64,000 bases of DNA from Strigamia acuminata (taxonomy: Eukaryota > Arthropoda > Chilopoda > Geophilomorpha > Linotaeniidae), in contig OX442314.1 of NCBI GenBank assembly GCA_949358305.1, positions 22,995,060-23,059,059 of the forward strand. The letters are read 5' to 3'. Numbering within the stretch: the first letter of the stretch is position 1; each line of letters opens with the position of its first letter. The notes beneath the pieces were generated by a model, which had not been told where the DNA came from, did not search any database, and worked only from the letters and a program-made list of their open reading frames with translations. The position numbers and the translations under genes were made by a program. Positions 1 through 12,900 of the stretch are shown piece by piece.

Positions 1-2050
1 TAAAGGGCATTTTCGATTCATTTAATGTGTTTACACAAAATAGAAACGTTTTTCATGTTGCATCACAAGTTTGATGGAGGAGATTTTTTTAACTGCTGGA
101 AACGTGATAGGGTGTGTGTAGATTCAAACGTGAAATTATGGAGAGGATTCAATACCACATTTGCGGGTTTAACTTCTAATGCATTCAAAACACTCGGAAA
201 TTCCAGACGCATCGTGCAACTGGCAAAAAATGGAATTTGGAAGCAACTCGAAATGCGTAAGGAGTTCAGACTTGACATAACACGAAATAATAAATACGTG
301 CATGGTAAACAACCTTACAACATTGAGGAGATTTTCTGGCAACCGTGATGGGGACAGAAGTGCTCGCAGCTTCATTTATTTATTGTAGAAGAAAAAATGA
401 AGAAAATAAGTTTTAAATTGATAAATTCTCTTAATATTAAACCCATGGCAGAAACATCGTTAATAACAAAAGATGTCAAATGGAAAGCTTAAAAATGATA
501 TTTTATTACATTTATTTTGCGAACAATCGTTATTATTATTAGTATTATTATTATTTTTGATGAGCATATAGCACTTGTTAATGCATTGGTATTTCAGACA
601 GCTTGTTGTCACATTTACATTGTAATTACATTCTCAGCAATTCATGCATTGTCTTTTCCATTTAATTGGTATCTTCTTAATCGAGGGGATACAGGAATGA
701 CTCTTGACCATTGTTTTATATTGTGACGCTGATCATCTCACCCGTATGTCAACTTGTAATAAAATTACTCTTGTTACCAATCATCAACAATGACAGTCGC
801 TCATTAATTTAATCGGTTTACATTGAGAAACACAGACACTTCAATGATGTAGTGTCATTCAATACAAAATAATACTCCGTAGTATTTTGTTCAGTAGTTG
901 GCAACGGACTACAGAGTGGTTACCCAGACCCCATTGCTGGTTGCGAAGGAGCCTCTATAACATTTCAAGCTTCAGCGCTCCAAAAATGAATATTCGCCCC
1001 TGGTTGTGGATGAGGAGGTCATTGGTTTTCCTTTAATCAAGATTCTATAATGAGCGCGTGGTCTTTGACTTTGGGACATCCCATCAAGGTCATTGCCATA
1101 CTTTCTCATAAACTATACAAGATAGGGGAAAATGTTTAATCGTAAAGCATTTGTTTAGTGTAATGCTATTATCAACACAGGATGTGAATGGGTAACTTTT
1201 TTGTTAGAATAAGAGAAGCAAAGAAAAAATAACTACATTAGAATTACCATTACTTTTTGTGTGAACAGAATGTGAATTGGAATGGAAAAAATTCGAATTA
1301 CATTTGACGTCAAAGAAAAAAAGAAATTGGTCTGGGTTGGATTAGTGTCAGTTAGCGTTACATCTTTAGTGAAGGTGCTTCTTTCTTTGTAGCAATTTTA
1401 TTGTGTTTCTTTATAAATATACATTTTTAAAAACGAACTTTGAAGTTGGAAATTAAGTGAAAATGCAGTAATGGGTACTTAGTAATGCAAACTAAGTGCT
1501 TTTACTTGTTACTTTTAATACAAAAATACATCTTGATTGTTTACACAAATTTTACATAAAATTGAACAAATCCAAATATTTTCAATTCAAATCGATGTTT
1601 ACATGGCAACAAAAGATTATTCAAATTGCAAATTAAAGATGTGATAACTCGTATGGATTAATACCTCAAGTAAAAATAAATAAAACTTACTTTCAAACTT
1701 TTTCTTTGTTTGTTTTCTTTTTGGGATACCATAAACCTTAGAATTTATTAGGTGGATAACTGGGAAATATTCATAAAATGCAGGTGGTTGCATCAGCAGA
1801 GCAGCGAGAGTGGCATGTTTTTGCTACTAGTTGAGACCAAGCCTTAAGAGCAGGAAATGAGGCTGCTTACATGGGTAGAATGAACTTGGGTCTTTATGCA
1901 GCTAAGAATGGAAAACATCTCCAGGATATTTTTTAATAGAAATAGATAGCCATCTGGGATGTTATAGTGCAAATTTCATTGTTACTTGGAGGGAGATTAT
2001 CATTATATCAGTAGTGCTACAGGTTTATGTTTCATAATTGGCAGTTAAAC
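1..2050. other. AT-rich non-coding stretch
   Basis: No convincing gene is seen here. The open frames are short, low in complexity or overlap on both strands, and none matches a family I know. If the minus-strand receptor gene starting at 12625 continues leftward, this stretch would lie in its first intron or beyond; that is inference. No tandem array or long inverted repeat was noticed. Confidence 0.45.
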
Positions 2051-2053
2051 AGT

Positions 2054-2684
2054 AGGTGCATTCCAAAACTCCCGTTTCAGCCGTTTCAGCCGTGTCGTGT
2101 TAGCGATTATGACGTCACATCCGGAAAAATTCCGTGTCTGTGGCGCTAAAACGGCTGAAACGAGAACGTGTATTAAAACACGTGTTAGTAGACACGATTT
2201 TAGTGTTAGGGCTGCCGTCGTTCGATTTTCATCCTTGTTTGTACGAGATGGTAAGAAAAAGTTTTATAAACATGTTTTTGGAAATATATACTGGTATTTA
2301 TTTATTTGTTATAAAATATTCGAAGTTTTAAAAAACTTAATTTATTTTCGTCAACACGTGTTATTGTTAAAAAAAAATCGATGGCGCTAGGATTTTGGCG
2401 CGATTGTTGAAAACCTAGCCATTTTCCGTGCACAAATAAATTAGATTAGTCAGAATTCGAATATTTTATAACTTGATTTTGTGAACAGATAAATATTTCC
2501 AAAAGTGATGTTACTAAGGTAATACAAATTTTTATTCATTTTTTTGTTTAGAATGTCACCAATTGCTAAAACGAGGACAAAAAAAAATTTCGTTTTGACG
2601 TTCCTAAACAGGCCTGAAACGACCATAAAACGAAACGGAACAAAAACGCCTAAAACGCCTAACACTGAGTTTTGGAATGCACCA
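2054..2684. mobile_element. MITE-like element, AGGTGCATTCC inverted termini
   Basis: The ends are inverted repeats: GGTGCATTCCAAAACTC at 2055-2071 and its exact complement at 2667-2683. The 3-bp direct repeat AGT flanks it (2051-2053 and 2685-2687). A nested perfect inverted repeat, CGTTTCAGCCGTTT at about 2074-2087 against 2149-2162, lies just inside the left end. There is no transposase frame, so it is non-autonomous. The 3-bp target duplication and short termini resemble PIF/Harbinger-type elements; that assignment is inference. Related termini occur at 4420, 15217, 51973, 55450 and 57912. Confidence 0.7.
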
Positions 2685-4419
2685 AGTGTTTTTAAATAAA
2701 GCAACAGATCCTCTTTGCAAATAAAGAAGAAGACTACAAATTTTAAATTTGTTAAAAATTAATTACAATAAAAGCTAGTTTGACACAAACATTGCAGGGA
2801 AGTGTCACTATAGGCACATTCAATAAGGCGCAGCACGATTCTGTTATGATTTGATCCAGAATATGGTGGCATGATAAAAATAGCATGACCTCTGGAAGGT
2901 CGTCATAAGGTTGTGTTGCCAGGCAATTTTTGGACATAAGAATCTTGTGTTAATACTTGAGCTATCTCGTATCAAGAGTTACATTCAAGAACAGTCTCAT
3001 GTTGTGTTAATTCTTTATTGAATGCGCGTACTGTTTTGATGGAAGCATTTCAAAGCCATGTTGTTGTTGTTGTTTTTTATTTTATTACACAATGTGAGCC
3101 ACATTCCACACTATTGCGTGTTTCAATTCATTTTGAGTGCAGCATGTCAAAGCAGTGATACTTCACTGCAATGTTTGTGTAAAACTATAGCATTTTTCTT
3201 TTATTGTCTAAATTCTGTCATTTATATAGAAATTGTAACTTGATTGTATGAAATCAGTGATGCTTTACCACTTTCTAATTTAGAATTTTCCATATTGCTG
3301 ATGGTTTGAAAGTTGACAGACATTGATCCCAAGGTCCAAAGGTCATTTTTCGAACCACTATCGCCACTTTCCATCCAACACCATTAAAACAATTGTAAAA
3401 TTTTGATTTGTTTAAGCTTATTCTGCTAGAAATCCGTAAGAAAAGCCCTGTGTGATAATAATGTATGAAGCACAATACCATAATCGGTATGCGCAGCACA
3501 AAAATTCTTGCATCTTAGTAAATGTCAAATGTCAAAAACTTGCAAGATTAACCTAAAAGGACCATAAATTTTTAAAGACGCGTTTTATAACTGCCTTGTG
3601 TGCGAGATACGCTTAGGTTTAGTGAGTCATGTCATTTCTGAATTTTTTGCATGTATTTCGTTCTACCAGAGTTTTATTATTTATGTTTTAGTTGGAAAGG
3701 AATTTCTGGCCGTTGAAACAGAGCAGGCATTCAAGTGCAGCCGAGAAAGCTCTGCGGAAAAGAGAATCCTGTTGATAATTCAACGGCATTTTATTGTAGA
3801 GTGCGCTACCAGCCGCCAACTCCTAGAGTACATGTGTGCATGCGAGATCAGACGTTAGATTCCGTGAGATTATTCATAAGGCGGCACGTGATTAGGCGTG
3901 AGATTGCACTTGTGATTGCGTATGAGATATCAGCAGATCAGGAGCAAGATTGCACGAGATTAGGCGCAGAAAGACCAAACTGCTTCTTATTTATAGAGGG
4001 AATAAATTTGTCTCGTCTCGTGATATGCAGCGTTAGACATGGACTCTGGACGAAGAATGTCCGATAATCACTTGTGTGTACTGTGTTAGTCTACTCAAGT
4101 GGAAATGGTGTAAACAGACAATTATCATTTCAAACTAACAAACGGCACAATCGTATCACTGGGCAGCATTTAGCTCAAATTGAATGAAAGGAGAGATCGT
4201 GATTTGTTGTTTGCATTGCATTTCCGCATGAATGGAATTTTCTACAGGTAATCACTTCTCATTGATGTATTTGCTAACGATGCCCGCACCTGATTGAATA
4301 GTGTGGTCTTTGGGTAGATTTCAATGTTAAAGAATAGAAATGATGATAATTAGTTATAAACGTGTGTTTATCAAGTTCGTGGGCAAATTTTTTATTTCAA
4401 GAATTTAATTTTAAATACG
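2685..4419. other. Non-coding stretch with possible decayed MITE and GAGATT-rich repeat
   Basis: No gene is recognised. Positions 2812-3029 may be a decayed relative of the AGGYGCATTC elements: the left end AGGCACATTCAATAA and the right end TTATTGAATGCGCGT are imperfect inverted repeats. Positions 3838-3975 hold a degenerate repeat with many copies of G(T/C)GAGATT or GTGATT. The rest is AT-rich with short chance ORFs. Confidence 0.4.
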
Positions 4420-4748
4420 AGGCGCATTCAATAACTTTTTGTTTAAATTGTTGCCAGTCTTAATAATTATTGAAGTGATGATTAATGTTGTTGTTTACTC
4501 CAAAACAATTAATAACTGCTGCAAAACTGTACCGAGATCTCCGATTGGGTTCTAACGGAATCTAAGATGGCAGCAAAAATGTGCGATATGAACGAGAAAA
4601 CTCGTTACACAGAGATTTAAACAACCTATTTAGGTCGTTTATTTTCAGCCCATTTAAACCCATTTAAACGAGCTTTTAAATGAGAATCTCGTCTAAATGT
4701 TTGTTCAAACGGCTTTAAACGACCGTTTATATGTTTTTGAATGCACCT
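4420..4748. mobile_element. MITE-like element, AGGYGCATTCAA termini
   Basis: The left end AGGCGCATTCAATAAC and right end GTTTTTGAATGCACCT are inverted repeats with two mismatches over 16 positions. The flanks ACG (4417-4419) and ACT (4749-4751) are a possible but imperfect 3-bp target duplication. The interior is full of TTTAAAC/GTTTAAA words able to fold back and has no coding frame. It belongs with the 2054 and 57912 elements by its termini. Confidence 0.55.
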
Positions 4749-7700
4749 ACTGTTGATTAAACGCGGTATCCTTTACAAAATGCACTTTTTATGTGCAAAA
4801 ATAGACTTAATATGATTGAAAATCTATTTTAATTATCACCTAATCATTTTGTATGCGAGGAATCAAGTTCTGTCAATAGGGCGCAGGTGTTCTATGAGAT
4901 CAGTTATGGTAAGCATCAAGCTAAAAGGAATAGCATAAAGTAAAGCATAATATCGTGCACTATCGGCAAAATGAGAACCCCTCTCGCGCTTTATTAGAGA
5001 CCCGCGCATTATCTGATAGGCCAATTTTAAAATTAAAACTTTACTGGAAATGCTTTCAAACTTTATTCAGAATTGTCCAAACATGGAGCCATACTTCACA
5101 TTTTATGCTCAAACATTTGTTATTTTTTCTTAGGGTCTCTATTATAATTGCCTGCGTTATAATAGAGATTTGCACACTCCTGACACATTTAGATTCCCCC
5201 GTATTTAAATAGAGACCTGCGGTGTAATGAACTCGCACACAATGAATGTGTTTTGGCAATTTATCATATTTTATTTCAGACACCATCCAGCTGAGGTTAT
5301 TTCGTATAACCCCACAGGTTATACAGTATTCCCCGTAATGGAGAAGAATGGTTTAGAACTCTAAGAGAATTGATCATGGCAGGAATTAATACGCAAAACT
5401 GTGGTTTTTGGGACCCTCCGAGGATAAACCAGCTGGACTGCAACAGCTGTGGCCCCACAATATTGTATCTTGTTCGACATTAACTCTTGGACAGAGATCT
5501 AATTCTACTCGTTTATCCTAGTTTATTACTAAATTTTAGACTGCGCCGTAAGAATTTGGTAAGATACTGTGCGGTTTTTCGAAAATAAAACAAACCATTT
5601 TGTTTTGCACGCTTTGTTGTGCATGTTGTTTTCCGGAACAGCACCCAAATTTTAAAGTATGTCTTGACTAAGTATTTGAAACTGTAATGGAGCAAGCAAA
5701 TAACGTGACCGTTGGCGTAGTTGAGATTTACATAACTGACTATAGTTTATTCAAAGTAACATGTAGGTGGCGTGGCACAATTAACAAGTAACATGTGACG
5801 TGTATTGGCGTGCAGAACCCTCCATTTTATATTTAAGAGTTAATTACTAAAAAGTCGTTGAAAATAATTTGTTTTTATTTTACGCTTGATGGGTGTACAC
5901 AATTAGAGAAAGTTTGCAAGAAAAGTCTATTGTGATGCGATCTACCTGAGTGCACTATCGAACTCGACTTTTTATCTTTTTCTTATCTGAAACTTTGTGT
6001 CTTTTAAAGTTGATATAATTTTGTGGAGGTCTTTTCTGGAGGTACGCTAGCAGGAGGTTGTGCGCTTTGCCAAATGCTGTAGGCAACTTTTACGACGGAC
6101 CAAATTACTCTGCTGTGATCAAATGCAGTTTTCCTTTCCTCTATTTTTCGGTGCAGTGTCGTCTTGTCCGTGATTGGTTGCACTTTGTGCTTGTGTGTGG
6201 GTGTGTGTTGGCGCCAAATTAGTTGGCAAAGAGTTGATTTTGGCTGAATGTAGATAATGTTGTACTTAGCTTGTGTGGAAGAATCGAAGAAAAGTGTTTG
6301 ACAACTTCCATGGGGAGAAAATACTTTTTAGTTTCGAACCATTCCTTGTGAAAGATCCATAAACATTTGACTTATTTATGAGTTTAAGAAGAGGATATGG
6401 TGGATGGAAAATCGATAAATTGGCAAAGTGGAAGGGAAAATAAAACGAAATGAATAAATTTAGTAAGCTGGCTGGGTGTGTATTAGTGTATTACATCACC
6501 TTTTTAACCCTAATTTTACTCTTATTTTTGTAGGAGAAAATAAAATCAGTTTTTCCTGCACTTTAGCAACCAATTCAAAAACCATATATCAACCGATTTG
6601 ATATATGTCCCACGTCGCATTCAAACTGTGATTACCAGAACCCCGGATTGATATTTTATTTATATTTATATTTTTACTATTAGTTTGGTTAAACTAGCCA
6701 GGAATGTGAATATGTTTGTCATATTGCATTTATTTTTTCATTGGGAAATGATTGCGTAGGTTTAATTGTAATATAAACGTCGGATTTAATTTGATTTGCT
6801 TAGTACTAATTTTTGTTAATTTAGTTAAAGTAATTTGTCTCAGTTTTGATGAATAAATTTGATTTATTCATGAATTTAACGTTCCCTTCTATTGTTCTCC
6901 TCGCTTTAGTTAAAATTTAAAATGCATTATGTATTGTTACAAACAAAGAAAGTTTTCTCATGCATGATTTCCAGTTCTTACGGTCATTGATTTGAATGAA
7001 ATATTTGAATATCGTTGGTTCAGTCCCGTTCTTAGGATATTTTGTGAACAATGGGTACAAATGTGCCTGCGTTGGTTCGATGAGTTAATTTTACCTCTTT
7101 GATTCTATAAATGGAATGTCATTTGAGTTCAAATGTGCAATGCGACTAAAAATACAGTACGTGGAGCTTAAAATGTCAATTGCAGGAACTTTATATTCAG
7201 CAAAATATAAACAATAATATTTTGTTTGTGGCGCGACGCATAATTAGGCTGTTGCGTCAATAGTTTTAAATTTCTAGGCTTAAGGTTTTAATTCAGCCGA
7301 TCCTTGATTAAACGTGACAGACTCAGATTGAAAAATTTTAAATAATATGAAATTTTATCTGTGCATGTGATGAGGCGTATTTTACTACATATTTTATTAC
7401 CAGGACATCGAATACTCACTTAGAGCAGTCATTGTATAATTGTATTGAACATTTGACAAAGTGTTTACAATGATGGATGGTGTACGTACGTAACTATGGA
7501 ATACAACGGTTGTCATATCCACAATGTAAAACATTTAACCCTATTTATTAATAACAGGTTGCTTTAGTTTCTCTTATTTAACTCTGTACTATTCTCAACA
7601 CAATTCAGTTTTAATTATCCACCACTTCGGTTGAAATCAATTGTTTTATCCGTATAAATTTGAATTACCGTTGATGCAAAATTGATTATTTCACTCAACC

Positions 7701-8216
7701 AGTAAGTTACCAATCTAAGAGGAAGATAATTGAAAAATGATTCATTTAATGTCAAATTACACTGATTATAAACAGTTTTTACGGGCTTGATACATATTGA
7801 CAGATCGCGTATCCTATCGCTTTCCGGGATCAGTGGAACTAGAATATATGTTGTAAACTATAAAGCTGCCAGATGACAAAATTTTCCATAAATCATCTTT
7901 TCTCCAATGGGGTGGATATTATACAGAATAAATTTACAAAGCATCATGAGTGCCTTCATTGAACATGTGGCAGAAGGCTCTTGTGTAGAACCCGACCTGG
8001 AACGAGCATTGCATAATTTATGGCTTTTTACTTGATGTTGTTGTGTGTTTTCAGGTTATGAGCCATTAGTATTAGTTTTTGTACTCCTACACGAAGCTTC
8101 TATCAAGGAAAACTTTCAGACAAAAATTGATTTTTCTTGTCTTCTGAATGTGATAATAAATTAAAGTGAGATAAATATTCGAAATTATTTTGGGATTTTG
8201 TAAACCTTATTATAAA
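4749..8216. other. AT-rich non-coding stretch
   Basis: No recognisable exon, RNA gene or long repeat was seen. ORFs here stay below about 90 codons and lack domain motifs. It may be intronic to the minus-strand receptor gene, which is inference. Confidence 0.45.
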
Positions 8217-8402
8217 CACTCAAAAAATTTATAGTTGGTTCAACAGACGACTAAAAATTTAGTAGAATTAGCTAACTCTTTTTGTTTCCTTTACTAAATT
8301 TAGTTGAGGCAACAAAATCCTTAAGTTGTCTTTAACTAAATGTTTAGTTGTCTTTCAGCCAACCATACATTAAGTTAAAGCAACAGAACTGTTTTTTGAG
8401 TG
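8217..8402. mobile_element. Short MITE-like element with CACTCAAAAAA termini
   Basis: CACTCAAAAAA at 8217-8227 is matched by its complement TTTTTTGAGTG at 8392-8402. The interior is rich in self-complementary words such as ACTAAATTTAGT and TTAACTAAA. No target duplication is clear and there is no coding frame. I call it a non-autonomous DNA element from terminal symmetry alone. Confidence 0.45.
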
Positions 8403-11400
8403 AAGATTCATTCATGCTTAAAATGTCATGCACATGTCCACTGTGACTGAAAACAGACTATGTTTCTGATAGAGCACTCGCGCTTTATTGAATTCAATCG
8501 GTTTGGTCATTTTAAACATTTATTTTAGCCTTCCTGATGAATTAAGACATTTCTTTTGGTCATTTTCTTCAATTTAGATATTGAGTTTAGTCGTTTTGTT
8601 CAATTTAGATATTGAGTTCAGTCGTTTTGATCAATTTAGGCCCACGTTGTGTAAAAGATACCGCATTCAATTAGCATTCTGAGGTCAATGAGAGCGTTTA
8701 CGGTAAGCGATTGGTAAGTTGATTAAGTTTTTACCTCATAATTTGCTAAAGTAAACTTCTTTATTTTGATTAACTTTGAGCAAGGAGTTGGGTCATTTTT
8801 TTTAAAAAAATTTTATCTACAGCAAAAATGGATGCCATTTATTTTTCAAATGTGCACAAGCATTCGCAGTAGTAATAATAATATTTTATTTAATAAAATT
8901 CACTTATTGAAATTATTTTTAAATGATTTAGGCGAACTTTAAATACACACAGTGGGACCTACTACAGAGTATTGATGTGTGCGGTTTGAGTAATTTCTTT
9001 TCCGGTAATTGTTTATGTTGAAATTCCATTTGCTTTTCCAAAGTTTGCATTGTTTACTTAAAACAACTACTGTGTTCTCGCCCTCCCACTCTTTTGACAC
9101 AAGTAACTTAATGCATTAGTCATCCGCCAACAAACATGTTAAAATGAATAAGTGAGCACACACAACTTGCGCACTTTTTCCACCCACTAAGAACGAGGGA
9201 CTCTCAAACCAGAGCCACTTTACTCGAGACCTGAGGCGAAGAAATGTGCGAGGGTGGAGAGAAGAATCTATTGGAACGCGATGCACGTGCGCGTTTGCTC
9301 AGCAGGTGACACGCGAGTGTTTTGCAGACGGTTACTATAGCGAGGGGAATCCAGGCGAAACGAAGCGTTGCATAAAGGAGACAAATGATGCCTCATGTTT
9401 TTTAGTAGCCAAAGGCTTTTTCGGTGTGGTTCCTAAACGATAGTGCTTTCCTTTTATTGGGTTTGTGCAGCGTTTGATTAATTGGAATGATTGTTCTTCT
9501 TTAAATTCCAACTTTTTCTTCGCTTTCCTTTGAGGAAGTGTTGGAAAGCTTTGAGTTAGGAATGCATTCATTAATCAAAGGTTAGTGAGTTAAACTCAAA
9601 ACTAACTAAAGAAATGGGTGTTTTGCTGGATTGATTCAATATTCAGAGAAGTTAAAATAGAAATTAATTACAAAAATACAAAAAAATTGTTTTTGCAATT
9701 ATTATTATTATTTTTTTTAATTTATACAATCCAATTTATTTTTGTGAAGTTGGTATTTTTAGGGTGTGTTTGATGAATTCTCCGTATAGTAACACGGCCA
9801 TGCAAAGTGGGCAATTTCACTGTTGCTCACTTTACATTCTCCACAGACGAAATCCGAATACCTTTCCTCGCTCTATGCAAAAATTGGCGTCATTTTTCTT
9901 TGCTTGGAATCATAAACAGTGCAATTTGAGCTATTATCGAGCGATTTGCGACCCGTGATAAAACAGCTCTAAAATTGTGCGAATGACACAACAGAAGCAC
10001 CAAGTTGAAACGTGAACACGCCACGAACTGTGAAATGTGCGAACGAATTAACTTGTTTGGAAAATTGGAATATTTTTATGATTGGTTTATTTCGCTAATT
10101 TGCTGGGAAAACAGCCGACATTTGTGGAAACTATTGGAGGCGCACTGCAGTGTGCAATCAGGTTTATGAACCTAATTGTGTTTGACCGATAGGTGTTAAT
10201 AGGACGAGCAGAATGTAATTACGATCGAGTAATTTCCACTGCAAGTAGCAATCTTTTGCTATTTTAGCAGCTTGCTTGCCATGGGCTTGCCGGCATAACT
10301 TCATTGATCGGCTGTGAAGTGTACCAGTGGATTTCTAGGCGGAGCTTTTTGTGTTTATACAAACTTAGCTTAAGCCCATCGTCTATGATCCTCTGGATTT
10401 ATTTCCAATTTCTTGTAGTCTGATAACAACGAGCTCGATTTCTCCTATGCTGATAATTACTTGAGTATTAACTACGGGCAATTACTGAACATTTATTGCT
10501 TACTTAAGTCTGGTGTTGTGTTGTATGGATCTACTTAATGCTTGTAAATTCGAAAAAAAAATGGAAAAAGAGATGGTTGTAGGTTGTATGGATTTTTGTC
10601 TTTTTATAGTCACGTGCTCACATTTTCTTTCTTTTATCTTCGTTTATTTACTTTTTCGGTTCGACTTTTTTGTATATAGCATCTCGAAGTGTCAATTTGG
10701 TGACATCCATTGTTTAATTAGTTTTGTAATGGTTTTCTTTTCTCTCATTAACGGTTTCAAAGTGGATGTTTTTTTTTTGTTTTTTTTAATTGGTTTATTG
10801 ATTTATATTTTATAAATTTATAAATATTTTGCTTCGAAATCAGAAATCAGAATTTGTTTGTGAAACTTCATACATTTTGAAGGTTTAACGGTAAATATGA
10901 CTGAGATAACATCGCGTAACCAGGTGAAAAGCACAGCTGGGAAAATGCCATGGAAAGAGTAAGCTACCACATTGAAATGTCAAATCAATCAAATACAGTA
11001 TAGCACTTATCCTTTTTTCTTTTTTAAAAATAAACTAAAAATAAAATGTAATATTTTCTATTTTTTTCTTCTGGAGTTAATGATTAGTTATTTGAACTTT
11101 GGAAAAAATAAAAAATTTAATGCGATTTCAATGCAATAAATTGTAATTACAGATTACAGCATTAGGCGAAGTGAAAAGATTAAAATTTATATCTTATTGT
11201 GGTATTTTCTACCGTACTCTTTCGATGATTGCTAGTGACAGATGATGGAAGCTGCACAATATCCAATTGGTTTCAGTTTTGAAGAAGAAAAAAAAAGAGG
11301 GAAATTGTGCCTGTTTAGATTGTACGCAGCCTTCAAGACAACCGGCTAAATGAAAAGATACTTTTCGAAGCCTTGTTGTTTTCTTCTCTCTCCGAATATA

Positions 11401-12394
11401 TTTGATTATTTTTTCATTTCCAAAATTTGATTTTAATGCGTTTTTCTATATTTTTCTATCGTTTTTGTTTTAAATTCAATTTCACGTCGTGAAACTCAGC
11501 CCAAAACGAACAACTACTGATAAAATAAAACTGCTGAATAATTAAAATAAATGAATGCAGATTTCCTTCTTTTCATTATTACGTAAATGATATTTTTCAG
11601 TTGTTTGTGGTTTTTTTTGTTACCTCTAATTCGTTAAGCGAGAAATTAAGTTATGGGAACGGATGGTGTGCGAAAGAAAGCACAGAATGTGTGCAAGCAG
11701 ATCTGACAGTGCGCAAGCATGGGAATATCTATAGCTTAGATCAAACCGAGATAATTTGTAATTGATACGTCGCCGTTGATAAACGAGAATTAAATGGAAT
11801 TCAATCAGTGAATTCATTTTAATTTTATCCAGTTTTATTTTGGGTAAATTTTGAATAAAAAAGTAGTGGAAATCTTTCTCTCATCCAATTTTTTTTCACG
11901 TCAGAATTCGATTTATCGCCCATGGGCGTTAATACCAAACTTTTACGGTTACATTTACTATTTAGAGTACAATTTTCATTGAATTCTTCTTAAAGTCAAC
12001 AATAAAGTGATCAATATGAATGTGCGTGTGTGGAGCCCACCAATGGGATGCTTGAGTGGTCAGGGGTCAGTTATGGAAACGCACGGCTTTGTAGGATCGG
12101 GCAGCGAGGGGGAAGTCTAACAGCCCAGAACTTGTTGATCAGTAGCTCTGAGGTCAGTTGCAAGTTTAGAGCCGTGCTGGGGTGAAACGGATCGTTAATT
12201 ATCAACAAGCACACCATAAGCTCATACCGGTAGTTGTGTGAAAGTGAGCCGTAGAAAGAAAACTCCTCTCTCATTCAAGAGCGGAAAAATCGAAGTTGCT
12301 CTCTATGACGACAGTTTCCGTCGAAAAGTAAATAAAAATACAAATTTGGCAAGCGCGGATCGACGTGCGCACAAAGTGACCCGCGACCTCTTAC
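8403..12394. other. Presumed first intron of the minus-strand receptor gene
   Basis: It lies downstream, in the minus sense, of the splice donor at 12394. No second receptor exon was recognised. Positions 9060-9450 are less AT-rich than their surroundings and contain a 65-codon plus-strand frame with no known motif; they could be a regulatory or non-coding transcribed segment. Otherwise the region is AT-rich. Confidence 0.4.
12389..12394 (-). other. Splice donor of receptor exon (minus strand)
   Basis: Read on the minus strand, the coding sequence AACACCAAG is followed by GTAAGA, a strong U1-type donor. It falls exactly where homology to the paralogous exon stops, which fixes the exon end at 12395. 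Confidence 0.85.
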
Positions 12395-12625
12395 CTTGGT
12401 GTTGTTGTAATAAATTCCCAGGTGGTGATTGGTGAGGATTTTGGGGTCGTCGTTGATGTGTTGGAGGGCCAGTTCGACGGCCGGCAGTACACCGAGTCCT
12501 ATTCCTTGCGGGTGACCGAACGGAAAGAATCCCGCGATGTACACCTCCATTTTGGGTATTGCTGTCGCCACCGTGAGGACCCAGGAGCAGACGAGGAGCC
12601 CCGAGAGGGCACACGTCAGTCTCAT
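12395..12625 (-). CDS. GABA-B-receptor-like class C GPCR, first coding exon (partial gene)
   Basis: This exon encodes the N-terminus of a family C G-protein-coupled receptor of GABA-B type, an extracellular neurotransmitter sensor. The ATG at 12625 opens 77 codons. Residues 1-22 look like a signal peptide with hydrophobic core LLVCSWVLTVATA. Then comes the first strand and helix of the Venus-flytrap ligand-binding lobe: IAGFFPFG, GVLPAVELALQHIND and a conserved N-N-T glycosylation sequon. The exon ends after codon 77 (..NNTK) in phase 0 at donor AAG|GTAAGA. Translation beyond the donor soon loses similarity, so the longer open frame to 12275 is intronic read-through. A paralogous exon lies at 50420-50689 on the plus strand. 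The Trp-containing ligand loop of GABBR1 is not evident, so the subunit could be GABBR2-like or an orphan. Later exons are not seen. Confidence 0.85.
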
Positions 12626-12900
12626 GACACTCTAGGCCACCGGTCGCCGGCAGAGGGCGCGATTAGAGGCGGCCAGTTGCCGCCTCGATGGTCGGCAGCC
12701 AGATGCCGCCATCCGGGCACGAGCTGGGCTGGGGGTCTCCACGAGCGTCGAACGCCGACTGCAGAGGGCGCGCGTTGGCAAGATGGTATTGATCGGGGAG
12801 GCTTCCGGTTGCGCGTCCCACTAGAGGGTGTTGGAGGCGTGTGATTTCTTTCGGCTGGGGGATGGGAGTGGTGAGGAAAGGGTGTGAAGGACGTGGACAC
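12626..12900 (-). promoter_or_regulatory. CpG-rich 5' UTR and possible splice acceptor upstream of the receptor ATG
   Basis: The sequence before the minus-strand ATG is much richer in G+C and CpG than the surroundings. On the minus strand a pyrimidine tract running from about 12885 ends in CCCCCAG with the AG at 12856-12855, so an exon probably starts at 12854 and at least one upstream non-coding exon exists. The ATG context has G at -3. The acceptor call is inference from consensus only. Confidence 0.5.

Noticed and set aside
7060-7085. GGTTCGATGAG as a tRNA B box
   Set aside because: No matching A box or cloverleaf arms are present at tRNA spacing.
12275-12394. Continuation of the minus-strand receptor frame beyond codon 77
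   Set aside because: It follows a strong GTAAGA donor at the position shared with the paralogue and loses all similarity, so it is intron read-through.
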